This document shows positions 51,234 through 60,383 of a DNA stretch of 64,000 bases, piece after piece. The translations under genes and the position numbers were made by a program. How positions within the stretch are numbered: position 1 is the first letter of the stretch; each line of letters starts with the position of its first letter. Source of the DNA: Ruoffia tabacinasalis (lineage in GTDB: Bacteria > Bacillota > Bacilli > Lactobacillales > Aerococcaceae). The stretch spans positions 79,042 to 143,041 of the forward strand of contig NZ_JBHSHQ010000004.1 in assembly GCF_042652985.1 (NCBI RefSeq). Reading direction: 5' to 3'. The notes beneath the pieces are model-generated. The model was not told the DNA's origin and made no database searches. It saw nothing but the letters and a program-made list of their open reading frames with translations.

Positions 51234-52556
51234 TTATAAATCTTCACTAAACTCCAACGCTTTTTCAGTGAAATAAGTCATTTCCTTAGCTAAATTCCCG
51301 CGCAAATCAGGAATAGAAGCCAAGATTAGTTTCTTATCTTCCACAACTAAATTCCCATCAACAAAGACATGGCTCACATTCGATGCATTCGCAGAGTAAA
51401 CCAAAGCACTGTAAACATCGAAAACCGGGAACATATTCACCGAATCAGTTTCAACTAAGACAATATCAGCTTTTTTCCCAACTTCAATCGATCCGATTGA
51501 GTCTGACATCCCAATTGCTTCAGCTCCTCCTAGAGTCGCTAAGCGAACAATCTCTCGTGCTGGGAAGGCAGCACGGTTTCCAGTATGAGTCTTATGAAAA
51601 TTCGCCACCATCCGCATTTGCGTGAATAAATCAAGCGTGTTTCCACTACTAGGACCATCCGTTCCCAAACCGACAGCTAAACCCGCCTCCAACATTGAAG
51701 AGAGTGGTGCCACGCCTTTAGCTGATTTCGTATTCGCGCCGATACAATGCGCGACTGAAACTTGCTTTTCTTTCATTAAGGCGATATCCGAATCAGCCAC
51801 GAATATACAATGAGCAGCCAAGGTTTTCTCATCTAATACGCCGAGCTGACTTAAATATTCAACGGGTGTTTGACCATACTCTTCACGGTATTTATCCATC
51901 TCAAAAGTCATTTCACTCAGGTGAATGGAGAAAGGAATATTATATTTGCGAGCCAATTCACTCGCAGCAATGAGCGACTCATCCGTATTGGTATAAGGCG
52001 CGTGAGGCGCAACCGCAGGGGTAATGCGGTCGTGATTTAACCAACGTGGAATAAAATCTTCGCTATAAGCTAAGCCACCAAATTCAATCTCACTGTCCGG
52101 ACTTTTATCGATGACAGATTCGCCCAATATCGCGCGAGCATGCATTTCATCTGTTGCTACTGCAATTTCTTCTTCAAAATAATACATATCAAAAAAAGTT
52201 GTCACTCCAGCAAGTTGCATTTCTGCAATGGCATATTTAGCACTATGGTAGGCTAATTCCTTCGTCATGCATTCATGCTCTAAAGGAAATAAGAAGCGCG
52301 TTAACCGGTCGGGTGTGTCGTCTCCAAGCGATCTAAAAGGAATCATTCCTACATGCGTGTGGGTATTCACCATACCTGGCATAGCTATGGCACCATTTCC
52401 GTCAATCACTGTATCGAAATCCGTCTCAGAAGGAGCTTGACTAGCGTCGCCAAAGCCCACAATTTGCGTACCGTCAATCGTTAAAAAGGCGTCTTCGAAT
52501 TGTGTAAATTGTGCGTCCATGGTAATTAAATGAATGTTTTTGATTAATGTTTTCAT
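51234..52556 (-). CDS. mtaD: Amidohydrolase, MTA/SAH deaminase type
   Basis: Metal-dependent deaminase of 440 residues. Zinc ligands are in MVNTHTHVGMIP (HxH), HLSEMTFEMDKY, AAHCIFVADSD and LGTDGPSSGNTLDLF. This arrangement fits 5'-methylthioadenosine/S-adenosylhomocysteine deaminases of the TRZ/ATZ group. It starts two bases after the adenine deaminase gene ends, so both act in purine-base salvage. Substrate could also be another aminated heterocycle such as guanine. Confidence 0.8.
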   Translation of the reverse strand: MKTLIKNIHLITMDAQFTQFEDAFLTIDGTQIVGFGDASQAPSETDFDTVIDGNGAIAMPGMVNTHTHVGMIPFRSLGDDTPDRLTRFLFPLEHECMTKELAYHSAKYAIAEMQLAGVTTFFDMYYFEEEIAVATDEMHARAILGESVIDKSPDSEIEFGGLAYSEDFIPRWLNHDRITPAVAPHAPYTNTDESLIAASELARKYNIPFSIHLSEMTFEMDKYREEYGQTPVEYLSQLGVLDEKTLAAHCIFVADSDIALMKEKQVSVAHCIGANTKSAKGVAPLSSMLEAGLAVGLGTDGPSSGNTLDLFTQMRMVANFHKTHTGNRAAFPAREIVRLATLGGAEAIGMSDSIGSIEVGKKADIVLVETDSVNMFPVFDVYSALVYSANASNVSHVFVDGNLVVEDKKLILASIPDLRGNLAKEMTYFTEKALEFSEDL

Positions 52557-52558
52557 GC

Positions 52559-54262
52559 TTAATCCTCCATTAATGGAATCAGTTGATGTGTATGTACATC
52601 CATCATACCAAAGTCTGTGATTTTTATTTGAGGCGACACTGGAAGGGATAGCGTAGAAAAAGACATAATTTCATTTGTATTGTCATATCCTAAATGAATC
52701 ATGGCCTGGCGCACCGCTTTTAAATCGCGACCAATCTCAGGTAATGCTTTATCGCTTATGATTCCACCAATCGGCAGGGGACAAGTTGCGACAACTTCTC
52801 CGCCTTGCGCAACAACATAAGCCCCATTCAGACGTAAAACTTCGCGTTGCGCCTGTAAGATATCTTCACTTGATGTTCCCATGACCATTAAATTATGATG
52901 ATCATGTGCCCAAGTCGTTGCGACAGCACCTTTGTCACTCAATGCGCCTTCTACGAGCCCATAACCAACTTGTCTATTTTTCCCATATCGTTCTTGAACA
53001 ATAATTAATGACAAGCCGCTAGCTTCCCAATCCAAATAGCCATTCTTCACTTTAACCGTTCGCTTCACATGTTCGGTAAAGGTCCCGACAGATTGAATTT
53101 GAATCACATTACACATCACTTCAGACACATCTTCACGCACCGGAATTCGTAAATCATCGAGGGTGAGTTCAGCACAGTTAACAGACGAATAGAAGTGGCT
53201 TGGAAAGTCTAAAGCCTCTTGATCAAAAGCCAAGGCATCACCAGCTTGATGAACTAACCGGCCATCTTTATAAACGCAGTCAATCTCGAAAGTATCCAAA
53301 TTATTCAACAGAATAAAGTCCGCTTTTAACCCACTCGCAATGGCACCACGGTCTTGAAAGCCCATCCGACGTGCCGGCGTGTATGTACTCATATAAATGG
53401 CATCGACCGGGTCTAAGCCTTCCTGAATACCAAGACGCAAGTTGGCGTTCAAATGTCCCTCTAACAAATCATCCGGCATAATATCATCAGTAATTAAAGC
53501 GACATGTTCAAAGAACTGATGTTCATTAATTACCACAATATTCTCTTTTGTTAGTGATTTCTTTTGCAACTCAATAAAAATCCCACTCCCAATCTTTTCT
53601 AGAATCGATTCAGGGGATTGGTGGGTATGGTCGGCATTTAAACCGGCATATATAAACTTAGCTAAGTCCTCACCTTCAACGCGAGGAATATGGCCTTCGA
53701 GAGGCATGAAAGGTTTGTTTGTCTGCGCGGTTTGTAGAATATTTCGAATCAGTGAATCTGGCTCTGAAGTGATGCCTTTAAAGTTCATGGCTTCGCCTAA
53801 AGCAATTACTTTTGGATGTTCCAATAACTCCGTCACTTCAGCGACACCGATCATTCCACCAGTTGTTTCGCGTTCGGGAACCGTCGACGGAACCGATGAA
53901 GGAATCGCGTAGAAGATATCCATTACCGTGTCTTGTGCCATAAACGCATAGATACCTTCAATGCCAAAGACGTTCGCAATCTCATGAGAGTCTGCAACCA
54001 CCGTGGTCACGCCATGAGACAGGGCAGCTCCTGAGAATGTCGAAGGAGGAATCATAGAACTTTCAATATGCATGTGAATATCAATCAAACCTGGAACAAT
54101 AAATTTACCTGAGACATCTACAATTTCTTTCGGTTTCAAATAACGCAAATCAATCTCTTTAATATAGTAGAAATGGTCGCCAATTATCGCGATGTTTTTT
54201 TGTTCAAAGCATTTTAAGAAGGCATTAAATACGTGCCCATTTTCAATGAGTAAATCAATCAA
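52559..54262 (-). CDS. ade: Adenine deaminase
   Basis: Converts adenine to hypoxanthine. About 567 residues: amidohydrolase core with VPGLIDIHMHIESSM, TVVADSHEIANVFG, LGEAMNF, GHIPRVEGEDLA and DDIMPDDL motifs, then the C-terminal Ade-specific domain (VATTWAHDHHNLMVMG). The frame is open to ATG 54286; the TTG at 54262 is preferred because AAAGGA lies eight bases upstream. A terminator-like hairpin separates it from potD, suggesting partial read-through. Confidence 0.93.
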   Translation of the reverse strand: MIDLLIENGHVFNAFLKCFEQKNIAIIGDHFYYIKEIDLRYLKPKEIVDVSGKFIVPGLIDIHMHIESSMIPPSTFSGAALSHGVTTVVADSHEIANVFGIEGIYAFMAQDTVMDIFYAIPSSVPSTVPERETTGGMIGVAEVTELLEHPKVIALGEAMNFKGITSEPDSLIRNILQTAQTNKPFMPLEGHIPRVEGEDLAKFIYAGLNADHTHQSPESILEKIGSGIFIELQKKSLTKENIVVINEHQFFEHVALITDDIMPDDLLEGHLNANLRLGIQEGLDPVDAIYMSTYTPARRMGFQDRGAIASGLKADFILLNNLDTFEIDCVYKDGRLVHQAGDALAFDQEALDFPSHFYSSVNCAELTLDDLRIPVREDVSEVMCNVIQIQSVGTFTEHVKRTVKVKNGYLDWEASGLSLIIVQERYGKNRQVGYGLVEGALSDKGAVATTWAHDHHNLMVMGTSSEDILQAQREVLRLNGAYVVAQGGEVVATCPLPIGGIISDKALPEIGRDLKAVRQAMIHLGYDNTNEIMSFSTLSLPVSPQIKITDFGMMDVHTHQLIPLMED

Positions 54263-54290
54263 TTTATTCAATCCTTTCAAGAACAATGAG

Positions 54291-54334
54291 AAAAAGATGA
54301 AACTTCAGGTGACTCCCCGAAATTCCATCTTTTT
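54291..54334 (-). terminator. Terminator-like hairpin between potD and ade
   Basis: On the minus strand AAAAAGATGGAA...TTTCATCTTTTT. It may set the ratio of transporter to deaminase message. Confidence 0.7.
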
Positions 54335-54350
54335 AAAAGTAAGCTAAAGA

Positions 54351-55418
54351 CTATTGGTTCATCAATTCATTCCAAGTATTAATCCACTCGTCTAAGTTCT
54401 CGTTAACAAAAGTAAAGTCAATGGCTTTTGCACGTTGAGCAACGTCACCGTAAGTTTTGTTTGCGGCAGTTTCTTCATCTAATTCAACGTCCGCATTTGT
54501 TGGAGCTTCGTTTAATGAGCTGGCTGTTTGTGTTTGTAATTCTTCACTAAGTTTCCAGTTAATGAAAGCATAAGCCGCTTCTTTATTTTCTGAAGAAGCA
54601 ACGACGTTTAAAGTATTAAAGTTTGCGTAAGTTCCAGATTCAGGGACAATGAATTGCACATCTGGGTTTGCTTCAGAAATAATTGGGTAAGCAAAGTCAC
54701 CAACAACGGCTGCAACAATTTCACCAGATTGGAAAAGGTTCGCTAAGTCAGATGATTTTGTATAAGTTTTTGTAATGTTTGGTTTTAAGTCTGTTAAAGC
54801 TTGGAAAGCCGCTTCACCATTATCAGTTGTAATATCAACACCTGCGTGATCACTTGCAACGTGTAACATCGCTGGACCAAACGTTGTTGTAATATCTGGA
54901 ATCGAAATCTTACCTTCTAAAGCAGGATCCCATAAATCAGACCACTCATCGATAGTCATGCCAGCCGCTTCTTCATTGTAGATAATTCCGATACTATTCA
55001 TTGTATAAGGCGCTCCAGCTGAATCCACAGCATCTTGGGCACCGTCTACTAATAAAGCTAAATTCGGTACTTTTTCTTCGTCTAAAGGCTCAAACATTCC
55101 TTCAGCAACCCCTGAAGCTGCGTTGTTTTGAGAAAGTTCAATGACATCAATCGTTGAGTGTGGGTTGTTTTGTAACTTTGTGAAGCGTTCGCTTGAATTC
55201 CCAACTTCGTGCGTAATATTAATGCCTTCTGCTTCAGTAAATGGAGCAAAGACGTCAGATTGAATCACATCTTCTGAAATCGCAAAGGTTGAGACAATTA
55301 ATTCACCGTTATCTTGAGCAGACGCTGTGTCTGAAGTAGAAGCAGTGTCAGAGTTACCACAAGCCGCAAGGACCATAACTGATGTTAAAGCTAATACAGA
55401 TGTTTTAATAATTTTCAT
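54351..55418 (-). CDS. potD: Polyamine-type ABC transporter, substrate-binding lipoprotein
   Basis: Lipoprotein of 355 residues: signal peptide with lipobox VLAAC (lipidated Cys20), Ser/Thr-Asp-rich linker, then a periplasmic-binding fold of the PotD/PotF group (VIELSQNNAASGVAEGMFEP, SIGIIYNEEAAGM). The polyamine-binding acidic and aromatic residues cannot be checked with confidence. Neighbouring deaminases make a purine or MTA-like substrate a possible alternative. Last of the potBCAD genes. Confidence 0.85.
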   Translation of the reverse strand: MKIIKTSVLALTSVMVLAACGNSDTASTSDTASAQDNGELIVSTFAISEDVIQSDVFAPFTEAEGINITHEVGNSSERFTKLQNNPHSTIDVIELSQNNAASGVAEGMFEPLDEEKVPNLALLVDGAQDAVDSAGAPYTMNSIGIIYNEEAAGMTIDEWSDLWDPALEGKISIPDITTTFGPAMLHVASDHAGVDITTDNGEAAFQALTDLKPNITKTYTKSSDLANLFQSGEIVAAVVGDFAYPIISEANPDVQFIVPESGTYANFNTLNVVASSENKEAAYAFINWKLSEELQTQTASSLNEAPTNADVELDEETAANKTYGDVAQRAKAIDFTFVNENLDEWINTWNELMNQ

Positions 55419-55443
55419 TATATATTCTCCTTTAAGAATGTTT

Positions 55444-56484
55444 TTAAACTAAAATTAATTTTTCTGGTGTTAGATAGAGAGTGACTTGATCGCCACTTTG
55501 ATACAGAGTTTGTGAATCATCATTGACAATTAACTTACCAACCGGAGTCTCCACTTCGTATTGGTAACTTTTACCTAAGAATGTTCGAACTAAGATCTTA
55601 CCCACAATTGTATTTTCTTCTGAAGTTGCTTGGTCAATGATTTGAATATCATCTGGGCGAATCGTCGCCTTCACTTCTGCACGGTCTAAGTCCGCTTGAG
55701 TTGTATGAATCGCGGTACCGTTATCAGTAACGTAAGCGCCGCTTGCTTGTTTCGTAAGATTAATAAAATTCTCAAAGCCAATAAAACGAGCAACAAATTC
55801 AGTTTTAGGGTGATTATAAATTTCTTCTGGTGTTGCATATTGTTCAATGACACCTTGATTCATCACGGCAACTTTATCTGAGATTGAGAAACACTCTTCT
55901 TGATCATGGGTTACAAAGACAGTTGTAATACCTAATTGTCTTTGAATTCGTTTGATTTCCATACGCATAGAGACACGTAATTTAGCGTCTAAGTTACTTA
56001 AAGGCTCATCTAGTAATAATAACTTCGGCTCAATAACTAAAGCGCGAGCTAAGGCAACCCGTTGTCTTTGCCCACCAGATAACTGTTTAGGGTAACGGTC
56101 AGCAAAGTCAGCTAAGCCAGTCACTTCAAGCATGGCAGTGACTTTTTCTTTAATCGTCTGTTTGTCTACTTTTTGCATTTTTAAACCGAAGGCCACATTT
56201 TCAAAAATCGTTAAATGCGGGAACAGGGCGTAAGACTGGAAGACCATCCCGAATTGGCGTTTATGTACGGGTGTAGCAGTTAAATCTTCGTTATCTACTG
56301 TAAACTGCCCATCATTAGGATCAATTAATCCAGCAATGACACGCAAAGTTGTTGTCTTTCCACAACCCGATGGACCGAGCAGTGACACAAGTTCTCCGTT
56401 TTCGATGGAGAGATTTAAATCTTTTAATATTTCTGTCTTCCCGTCATAACTGACGCGAATGTCGTTCAAATTAACAAAAGCCAT
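55444..56484 (-). CDS. potA: Polyamine-type ABC transporter, ATP-binding protein
   Basis: ATPase of 346 residues with Walker A GPSGCGKTT, signature LSGGQRQR, Walker B LLLLDEPLSNLD, H-loop FVTHDQEE and a C-terminal TOBE domain (about 280-346), as in PotA/FbpC-type importers. It powers the PotB/PotC permease pair encoded upstream. Confidence 0.93.
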   Translation of the reverse strand: MAFVNLNDIRVSYDGKTEILKDLNLSIENGELVSLLGPSGCGKTTTLRVIAGLIDPNDGQFTVDNEDLTATPVHKRQFGMVFQSYALFPHLTIFENVAFGLKMQKVDKQTIKEKVTAMLEVTGLADFADRYPKQLSGGQRQRVALARALVIEPKLLLLDEPLSNLDAKLRVSMRMEIKRIQRQLGITTVFVTHDQEECFSISDKVAVMNQGVIEQYATPEEIYNHPKTEFVARFIGFENFINLTKQASGAYVTDNGTAIHTTQADLDRAEVKATIRPDDIQIIDQATSEENTIVGKILVRTFLGKSYQYEVETPVGKLIVNDDSQTLYQSGDQVTLYLTPEKLILV

Positions 56485-56503
56485 TGTATTGGCGTCCTCC
56501 TTA

Positions 56504-57283
56504 TTAAGATATTGAAGCGAGACCTAAAGTCTTCTCAATAATAATCATTAAGAAAATTGTCAGTAGCATTAACAGAACAGATAATGCCGAAACTGTTGGA
56601 TTATAGTTATATTCGATATAACCCATTAAGTTCGTAGGTAAGGCTGTAAAGCCCGGGCCCGTTAAAAATTGTGACACCGGTATGTTATTGAATGAATTAA
56701 TAAAGGCTAACATAAAAGCAGCGTAAATACCTGAAGTAATATTAGGTAAAACGATCTTAAAGAAGGCTTCCAAACGTGTACAACCTAAAGTCCAACTTGC
56801 TTCTTCAAGGGACATATCCAATTGCTCTAAACTTGAACCCACAACACGAATAATGTAAGGCAAGCTAATTAAGAAATGTCCTAAAAGCAAACCAATGAAA
56901 ATTGGAATTTGCATCCGAATCACAATAAACTGAAACAAAGCGAAACCAACAACCACCCCAGGAATAATCGTCGGGGACAGGAAGAAACTCTTCAACCGTT
57001 TCCGGCCGGGAAAATCATAACGCGACAAGGCATAAGCAGCGGGGACACCAATAATTAAGGCTAAGAGCGTCGCCAGAAATGAAATACGCAAGCTCAACCA
57101 AAAACTCGTTAGAAAGCCACCCGTTGTAAAGACATTCGCATACCAATCTAAGGTAAAACCTTCAATCGGGAATTGAATCGTTGGCTTCTCACCAAAAGAG
57201 GTCACAATGATAATGAATAAGGGGATAAATAGAAATAGAAAAACAGGAATGACAAAGAGTTTCAAGCCAAATTGTTTACGCAT
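56504..57283 (-). CDS. potC: Polyamine-type ABC transporter, permease PotC
   Basis: Permease of 259 residues with six membrane segments and the EAA loop LEEASWTLGCTRLEAFFKIV. The start is the ATG of MRKQFGLK behind GAGGAGG; the frame extends further upstream but inside potB. It overlaps potB by eight bases, typical of coupled permease genes. Confidence 0.93.
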   Translation of the reverse strand: MRKQFGLKLFVIPVFLFLFIPLFIIIVTSFGEKPTIQFPIEGFTLDWYANVFTTGGFLTSFWLSLRISFLATLLALIIGVPAAYALSRYDFPGRKRLKSFFLSPTIIPGVVVGFALFQFIVIRMQIPIFIGLLLGHFLISLPYIIRVVGSSLEQLDMSLEEASWTLGCTRLEAFFKIVLPNITSGIYAAFMLAFINSFNNIPVSQFLTGPGFTALPTNLMGYIEYNYNPTVSALSVLLMLLTIFLMIIIEKTLGLASIS

Positions 57284-58115
57284 TAAGATCGCCTCCTCTA
57301 CGGTCAACCATATTCGCAATGGCATTAAAGACATTCATGACAAGGATCGTTGTGACAATCATAATCAAAGCAATCACGCCAGCACTTTGCCAATTACCTA
57401 AAGACATTGCTTGTTGATAGAGGAAAGTTGACATCATCATATTCTGATTCCCACCTAATAATTGTGGTGTCGTATAAGCAGTGAATGTACCGGTAAAGAC
57501 TAAGATACTCCCCACAATGACACCGGGAATACTTAAAGGCCAGATAACTTTTATGAAAGCAATAATCGGATTCGCTCCTAATGTCTCGGCTGCTTCGATC
57601 ATTTCGGTATCAATGTTCTCTAAGATCCCCACTAAAGTCGTAATCATTAATGGCAAGAAAAGATAGATTGAACCAATCACAATCGCAAACTCTGTGTACA
57701 ATAACTTCACCGGTTGTGAGATAAACCCCGTATTCAGTAAGAATTGATTCACAATCCCATTCGTACCTAAAATATTAATCCAGGCAAAACTTCTCACAAC
57801 AGAATTCGTTAATAAGGGAAAGAGAACGAAGCCCATCAAGAGCGAACGCCACTTCTTGCCTGTGCGAGAGATGTAATAAGCCGTTGGCAAACCTAAGATA
57901 ATTGTGAATAAGGTGACGATTAAAGACAGCTTAACGGTCCGCCATAGAATACTCAAATTGAAACTACTTGAGAAGAATGACGCATAGGATTCAAAGGTAA
58001 AAGCGCCATCATAAAATGTCGGCCAAATAATAGATAACAAAGGCATGACTAGAAAGACAACTAACAATATGAATCCCGGTGTAATCACAATGTACGGGAT
58101 TTGTTTAGAAGACAA
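57276..58115 (-). CDS. potB: Polyamine-type ABC transporter, permease PotB
   Basis: Permease of 279 residues with six membrane segments and the EAA loop MIEAAETLGANPIIAFIKVI. First gene of the transport operon; AAGGAGG precedes the ATG. The operon reads potB-potC-potA-potD and then ade and mtaD. The usual Firmicute order puts potA first, so this order is unusual for a spermidine importer. Confidence 0.92.
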   Translation of the reverse strand: MSSKQIPYIVITPGFILLVVFLVMPLLSIIWPTFYDGAFTFESYASFFSSSFNLSILWRTVKLSLIVTLFTIILGLPTAYYISRTGKKWRSLLMGFVLFPLLTNSVVRSFAWINILGTNGIVNQFLLNTGFISQPVKLLYTEFAIVIGSIYLFLPLMITTLVGILENIDTEMIEAAETLGANPIIAFIKVIWPLSIPGVIVGSILVFTGTFTAYTTPQLLGGNQNMMMSTFLYQQAMSLGNWQSAGVIALIMIVTTILVMNVFNAIANMVDRRGGDLNA

Positions 58116-58155
58116 AAATAATTCCTCCTTAAAAAGTAAAATACTCTACTCAAGG

Positions 58156-58183
58156 AGTATAACTTTTCGTGAGAATATCACAA
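58156..58183 (-). promoter_or_regulatory. Promoter of the potBCAD operon
   Basis: On the minus strand TTGTGA (58183-58178), 16-base spacer and TATACT (58161-58156), about 40 bases before the potB start. Confidence 0.55.
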
Positions 58184-58214
58184 GAGATGACGAATAATCA
58201 AGAGTAATAAAACG

Positions 58215-58226
58215 ACGAACGTTCGT
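58215..58226. promoter_or_regulatory. 12-bp perfect palindrome upstream of the pot promoter
   Basis: ACGAACGTTCGT lies about 30 bases upstream of the -35 box. It contains CGAAC, the core of Firmicute purine boxes, on both strands, so control by a purine-responsive regulator is possible but unproven. Confidence 0.35.
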
Positions 58227-58276
58227 GTTTTTGATAAAGAGTAAGCCAGAGAGAATTTTCATATATTATATAACTG

Positions 58277-58299
58277 ACATATGATTTGATTTTCATGTG
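58277..58299 (+). promoter_or_regulatory. CzrA-like operator, relic copy
   Basis: ACATATGA-N7-TTCATGTG is very similar to the operator at 63722-63745 in front of the metal ATPase gene. It is followed by a ribosome site and a 22-codon ORF, then a terminator. Confidence 0.45.
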
Positions 58300-58339
58300 A
58301 AGCGAAATCATTACACTTAACGTAAAGGAGTTGGCAGTG

Positions 58340-58408
58340 ATGAATCAAATAAAAGAACATAATCACGAGGCTTACAATGATGTAAATTGTAATTTTATTT
58401 TGCATTAA
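58340..58408 (+). CDS. 22-residue leader peptide or gene remnant
   Basis: ORF of 22 codons with AAAGGAG nine bases before its ATG; the peptide starts MNQIKEHNHEAYNDVN. It lies behind a CzrA-like operator and before the strong terminator at 58441-58474. The His-containing start recalls the beginning of metal transporters, so it may be the stump of one, or a leader peptide. It stands at the border between the pot operon and the metal resistance island. Confidence 0.35.
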   Translation: MNQIKEHNHEAYNDVNCNFILH

Positions 58409-58440
58409 ATTTAAGAGGTGCTTTGCACTAATAAAATAAA

Positions 58441-58474
58441 AAAGACTATTTCTGGGGAAAATAGTCTTTTTTCT
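58441..58474 (+). terminator. Strong terminator after the 22-codon ORF
   Basis: AAAGACTATTT-CTGGGG-AAAATAGTCTTT with a T-run; A-run upstream makes it potentially bidirectional. Confidence 0.85.
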
Positions 58475-58675
58475 ATGTTTGTTATTGAAAGTTTACTTAT
58501 AAGAAATAGTAGTTTTTAATTGCTCGGAAACTCCAAAGTAACAAATATTTACTTTTTCTTAGTAAATTTTAAATGCGTGATTATTGAAATAGTCAATATT
58601 CTCGTATGAAAATTCATTTAAAAATTGGTTAATCCATTATTTATTGAAAAATGTATCTTTTAATCGCAGATTATC
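58475..58675. other. AT-rich gap between relic unit and merA
   Basis: About 200 AT-rich bases with no ORF, promoter pair or repeat that I can support. Confidence 0.4.
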
Positions 58676-58713
58676 TAAAAAGGACGGCAGATCCTCAAAT
58701 GGAACTGCCTCCC
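58676..58713 (-). terminator. Terminator of merA
   Basis: On the minus strand GGAGGCAG...CTGCCGTCC followed by TTTTT. Confidence 0.75.
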
Positions 58714-58724
58714 TTTTCTGTATA

Positions 58725-60371
58725 TTATCCTGCACAACAAGATAATTTTGAAACATCGTTATTATAGCCAAGTGCTGCAAGTTTCAGTCCTTCTGCCATC
58801 GTTAAATAGGGCGCCATTGTGTCTGTTAAATCCTCGACTGTTAAGCCAAATTTAACAGCTAAAGTTCCTGCATAAATGACTTCGCCTGCATTTTCAGCAA
58901 CAATATGAACGCCTATTATTTGTTGATTTTGAGCGTTGATAACAAGCTTGATTAACCCAGTTGCATCATGATTAACTAGGGCCCTTGGTACATTATCTAA
59001 ATCTAAGATTGACGTTTTAACATCTATTCCCTTATCATTTGCTTGTTCTTCTGTTAAGCCAACAGTACCTACTCCAGGATTTGTAAAAATAACACCAGGA
59101 ACAACAGACAAATCAATTTTCCTATTTAAGCCCCCGACTGCATTGTCCGCTACAATCTTACCTTCATGCGCGGCTACATAGACAAATTGAGGACCTAATG
59201 TAACATCTCCTGCTGAGTAAATGTGTTGATTGCTTGTCTGACCAAAATCATTCATCATGATTTCATTATTTATCCCTATTTTTACACCAGCAACATCTAA
59301 ATTTAAGGCTTCAGTATTCGGTTTTCTACCTGTCGCAATTAATAATTGATCCGATTCAAAAGTTTTTTGCCTACCATTTTTTGTGACTGTCAACTTTTTT
59401 ATGTCTCCATCTTGCTCAACCCATTCATAATTAATCCCAGTAATAACCTGGATGCCTTGTTCATGAAGTGCTTTTTCGACTGTTTCTGAAACTTCTAAAT
59501 CATAATCTTTTAATAGTCGTTCGCTTCTTTGTATGAGTGTGACTTTAGAACCTAAGTTGTGGAACAATTGACCGAGTTCTAGTCCAATATAACCCGAACC
59601 AATAACGGTTAATCTTTCTGGTACTTCATCTAGCTCTAATAAAGTTGTACTCGTTAAATAATCTATCTTTTCAATGCCGGGAATTTCAGGAATAAAAGAA
59701 GTTGCGCCCGTGGCGATCAGGAAGCGTTTTGCTTTTAATTCTTCTCCATTGACCTCAACGACATCACTCCCCACAAATTTTGCTTCGCCTTCGATTAAAT
59801 CAAAACCGTATTCGTCGATTAAATCGATATATTTTTCTTGGCGCATTCCACTTACCAATTCATCTTTTTGTTTCACCAATGATTTTAAATCGACTTCTCC
59901 AGCCATTGTATTTAACCCATGGAATGGATTCTTTTTAGCTAAATGATTGATCGTTCCTGCCCTAAGAAGCGTTTTAGACGGAACACAGCCAATATTTACA
60001 CAAGTTCCGCCAATTGTGTGTCGTTCGACCATACCCACTTTTGCACCATATTTTGTTGCTTGAATAGCTGCTGAAAAAGCAGCACTTCCAGAGCCTATAA
60101 TCAGAAAGTCATAATCGTATTCCTTTTCATTTTTAAGTATTAAATTAGACTGAGAAGCTATTTTTTCGATCTTTTCTATCTGATAATTGGATTGTTCAAT
60201 CGCTTTTTCGATGCTATTAATTTCGACAGATTCACTTAAATAGAATTCTGTTTCCCCTTGCCGGTAGTTTGTTTTTATATCTTTTGCACCTATGTTTTCA
60301 AGCGCCATTGTTACATGGTTTTCACAGCTGGCACAAGTCATACCTTGAATGCTTACTTTATACTTCTTCAT
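58725..60371 (-). CDS. merA: Mercuric reductase
   Basis: NADPH-dependent flavoenzyme of 548 residues reducing Hg2+ to Hg0. One N-terminal heavy-metal-associated domain (about 5-70, GMTCASCENHV), FAD motif FLIIGSGSAAFSAAIQA, redox disulfide GGTCVNIGCVPSKT and the C-terminal vicinal cysteine pair SKLSCCAG that hands Hg2+ to the active site are all intact. Co-transcribed with merR, which lies 12 bases upstream. No merT/merP or merB is seen. Confidence 0.95.
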   Translation of the reverse strand: MKKYKVSIQGMTCASCENHVTMALENIGAKDIKTNYRQGETEFYLSESVEINSIEKAIEQSNYQIEKIEKIASQSNLILKNEKEYDYDFLIIGSGSAAFSAAIQATKYGAKVGMVERHTIGGTCVNIGCVPSKTLLRAGTINHLAKKNPFHGLNTMAGEVDLKSLVKQKDELVSGMRQEKYIDLIDEYGFDLIEGEAKFVGSDVVEVNGEELKAKRFLIATGATSFIPEIPGIEKIDYLTSTTLLELDEVPERLTVIGSGYIGLELGQLFHNLGSKVTLIQRSERLLKDYDLEVSETVEKALHEQGIQVITGINYEWVEQDGDIKKLTVTKNGRQKTFESDQLLIATGRKPNTEALNLDVAGVKIGINNEIMMNDFGQTSNQHIYSAGDVTLGPQFVYVAAHEGKIVADNAVGGLNRKIDLSVVPGVIFTNPGVGTVGLTEEQANDKGIDVKTSILDLDNVPRALVNHDATGLIKLVINAQNQQIIGVHIVAENAGEVIYAGTLAVKFGLTVEDLTDTMAPYLTMAEGLKLAALGYNNDVSKLSCCAG

Positions 60372-60383
60372 ACAAAAGCTCCT

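Noticed and set aside
54287..54350. Separate small gene between ade and potD
   Set aside because: The stretch folds as a terminator hairpin and has no ORF with a ribosome site.
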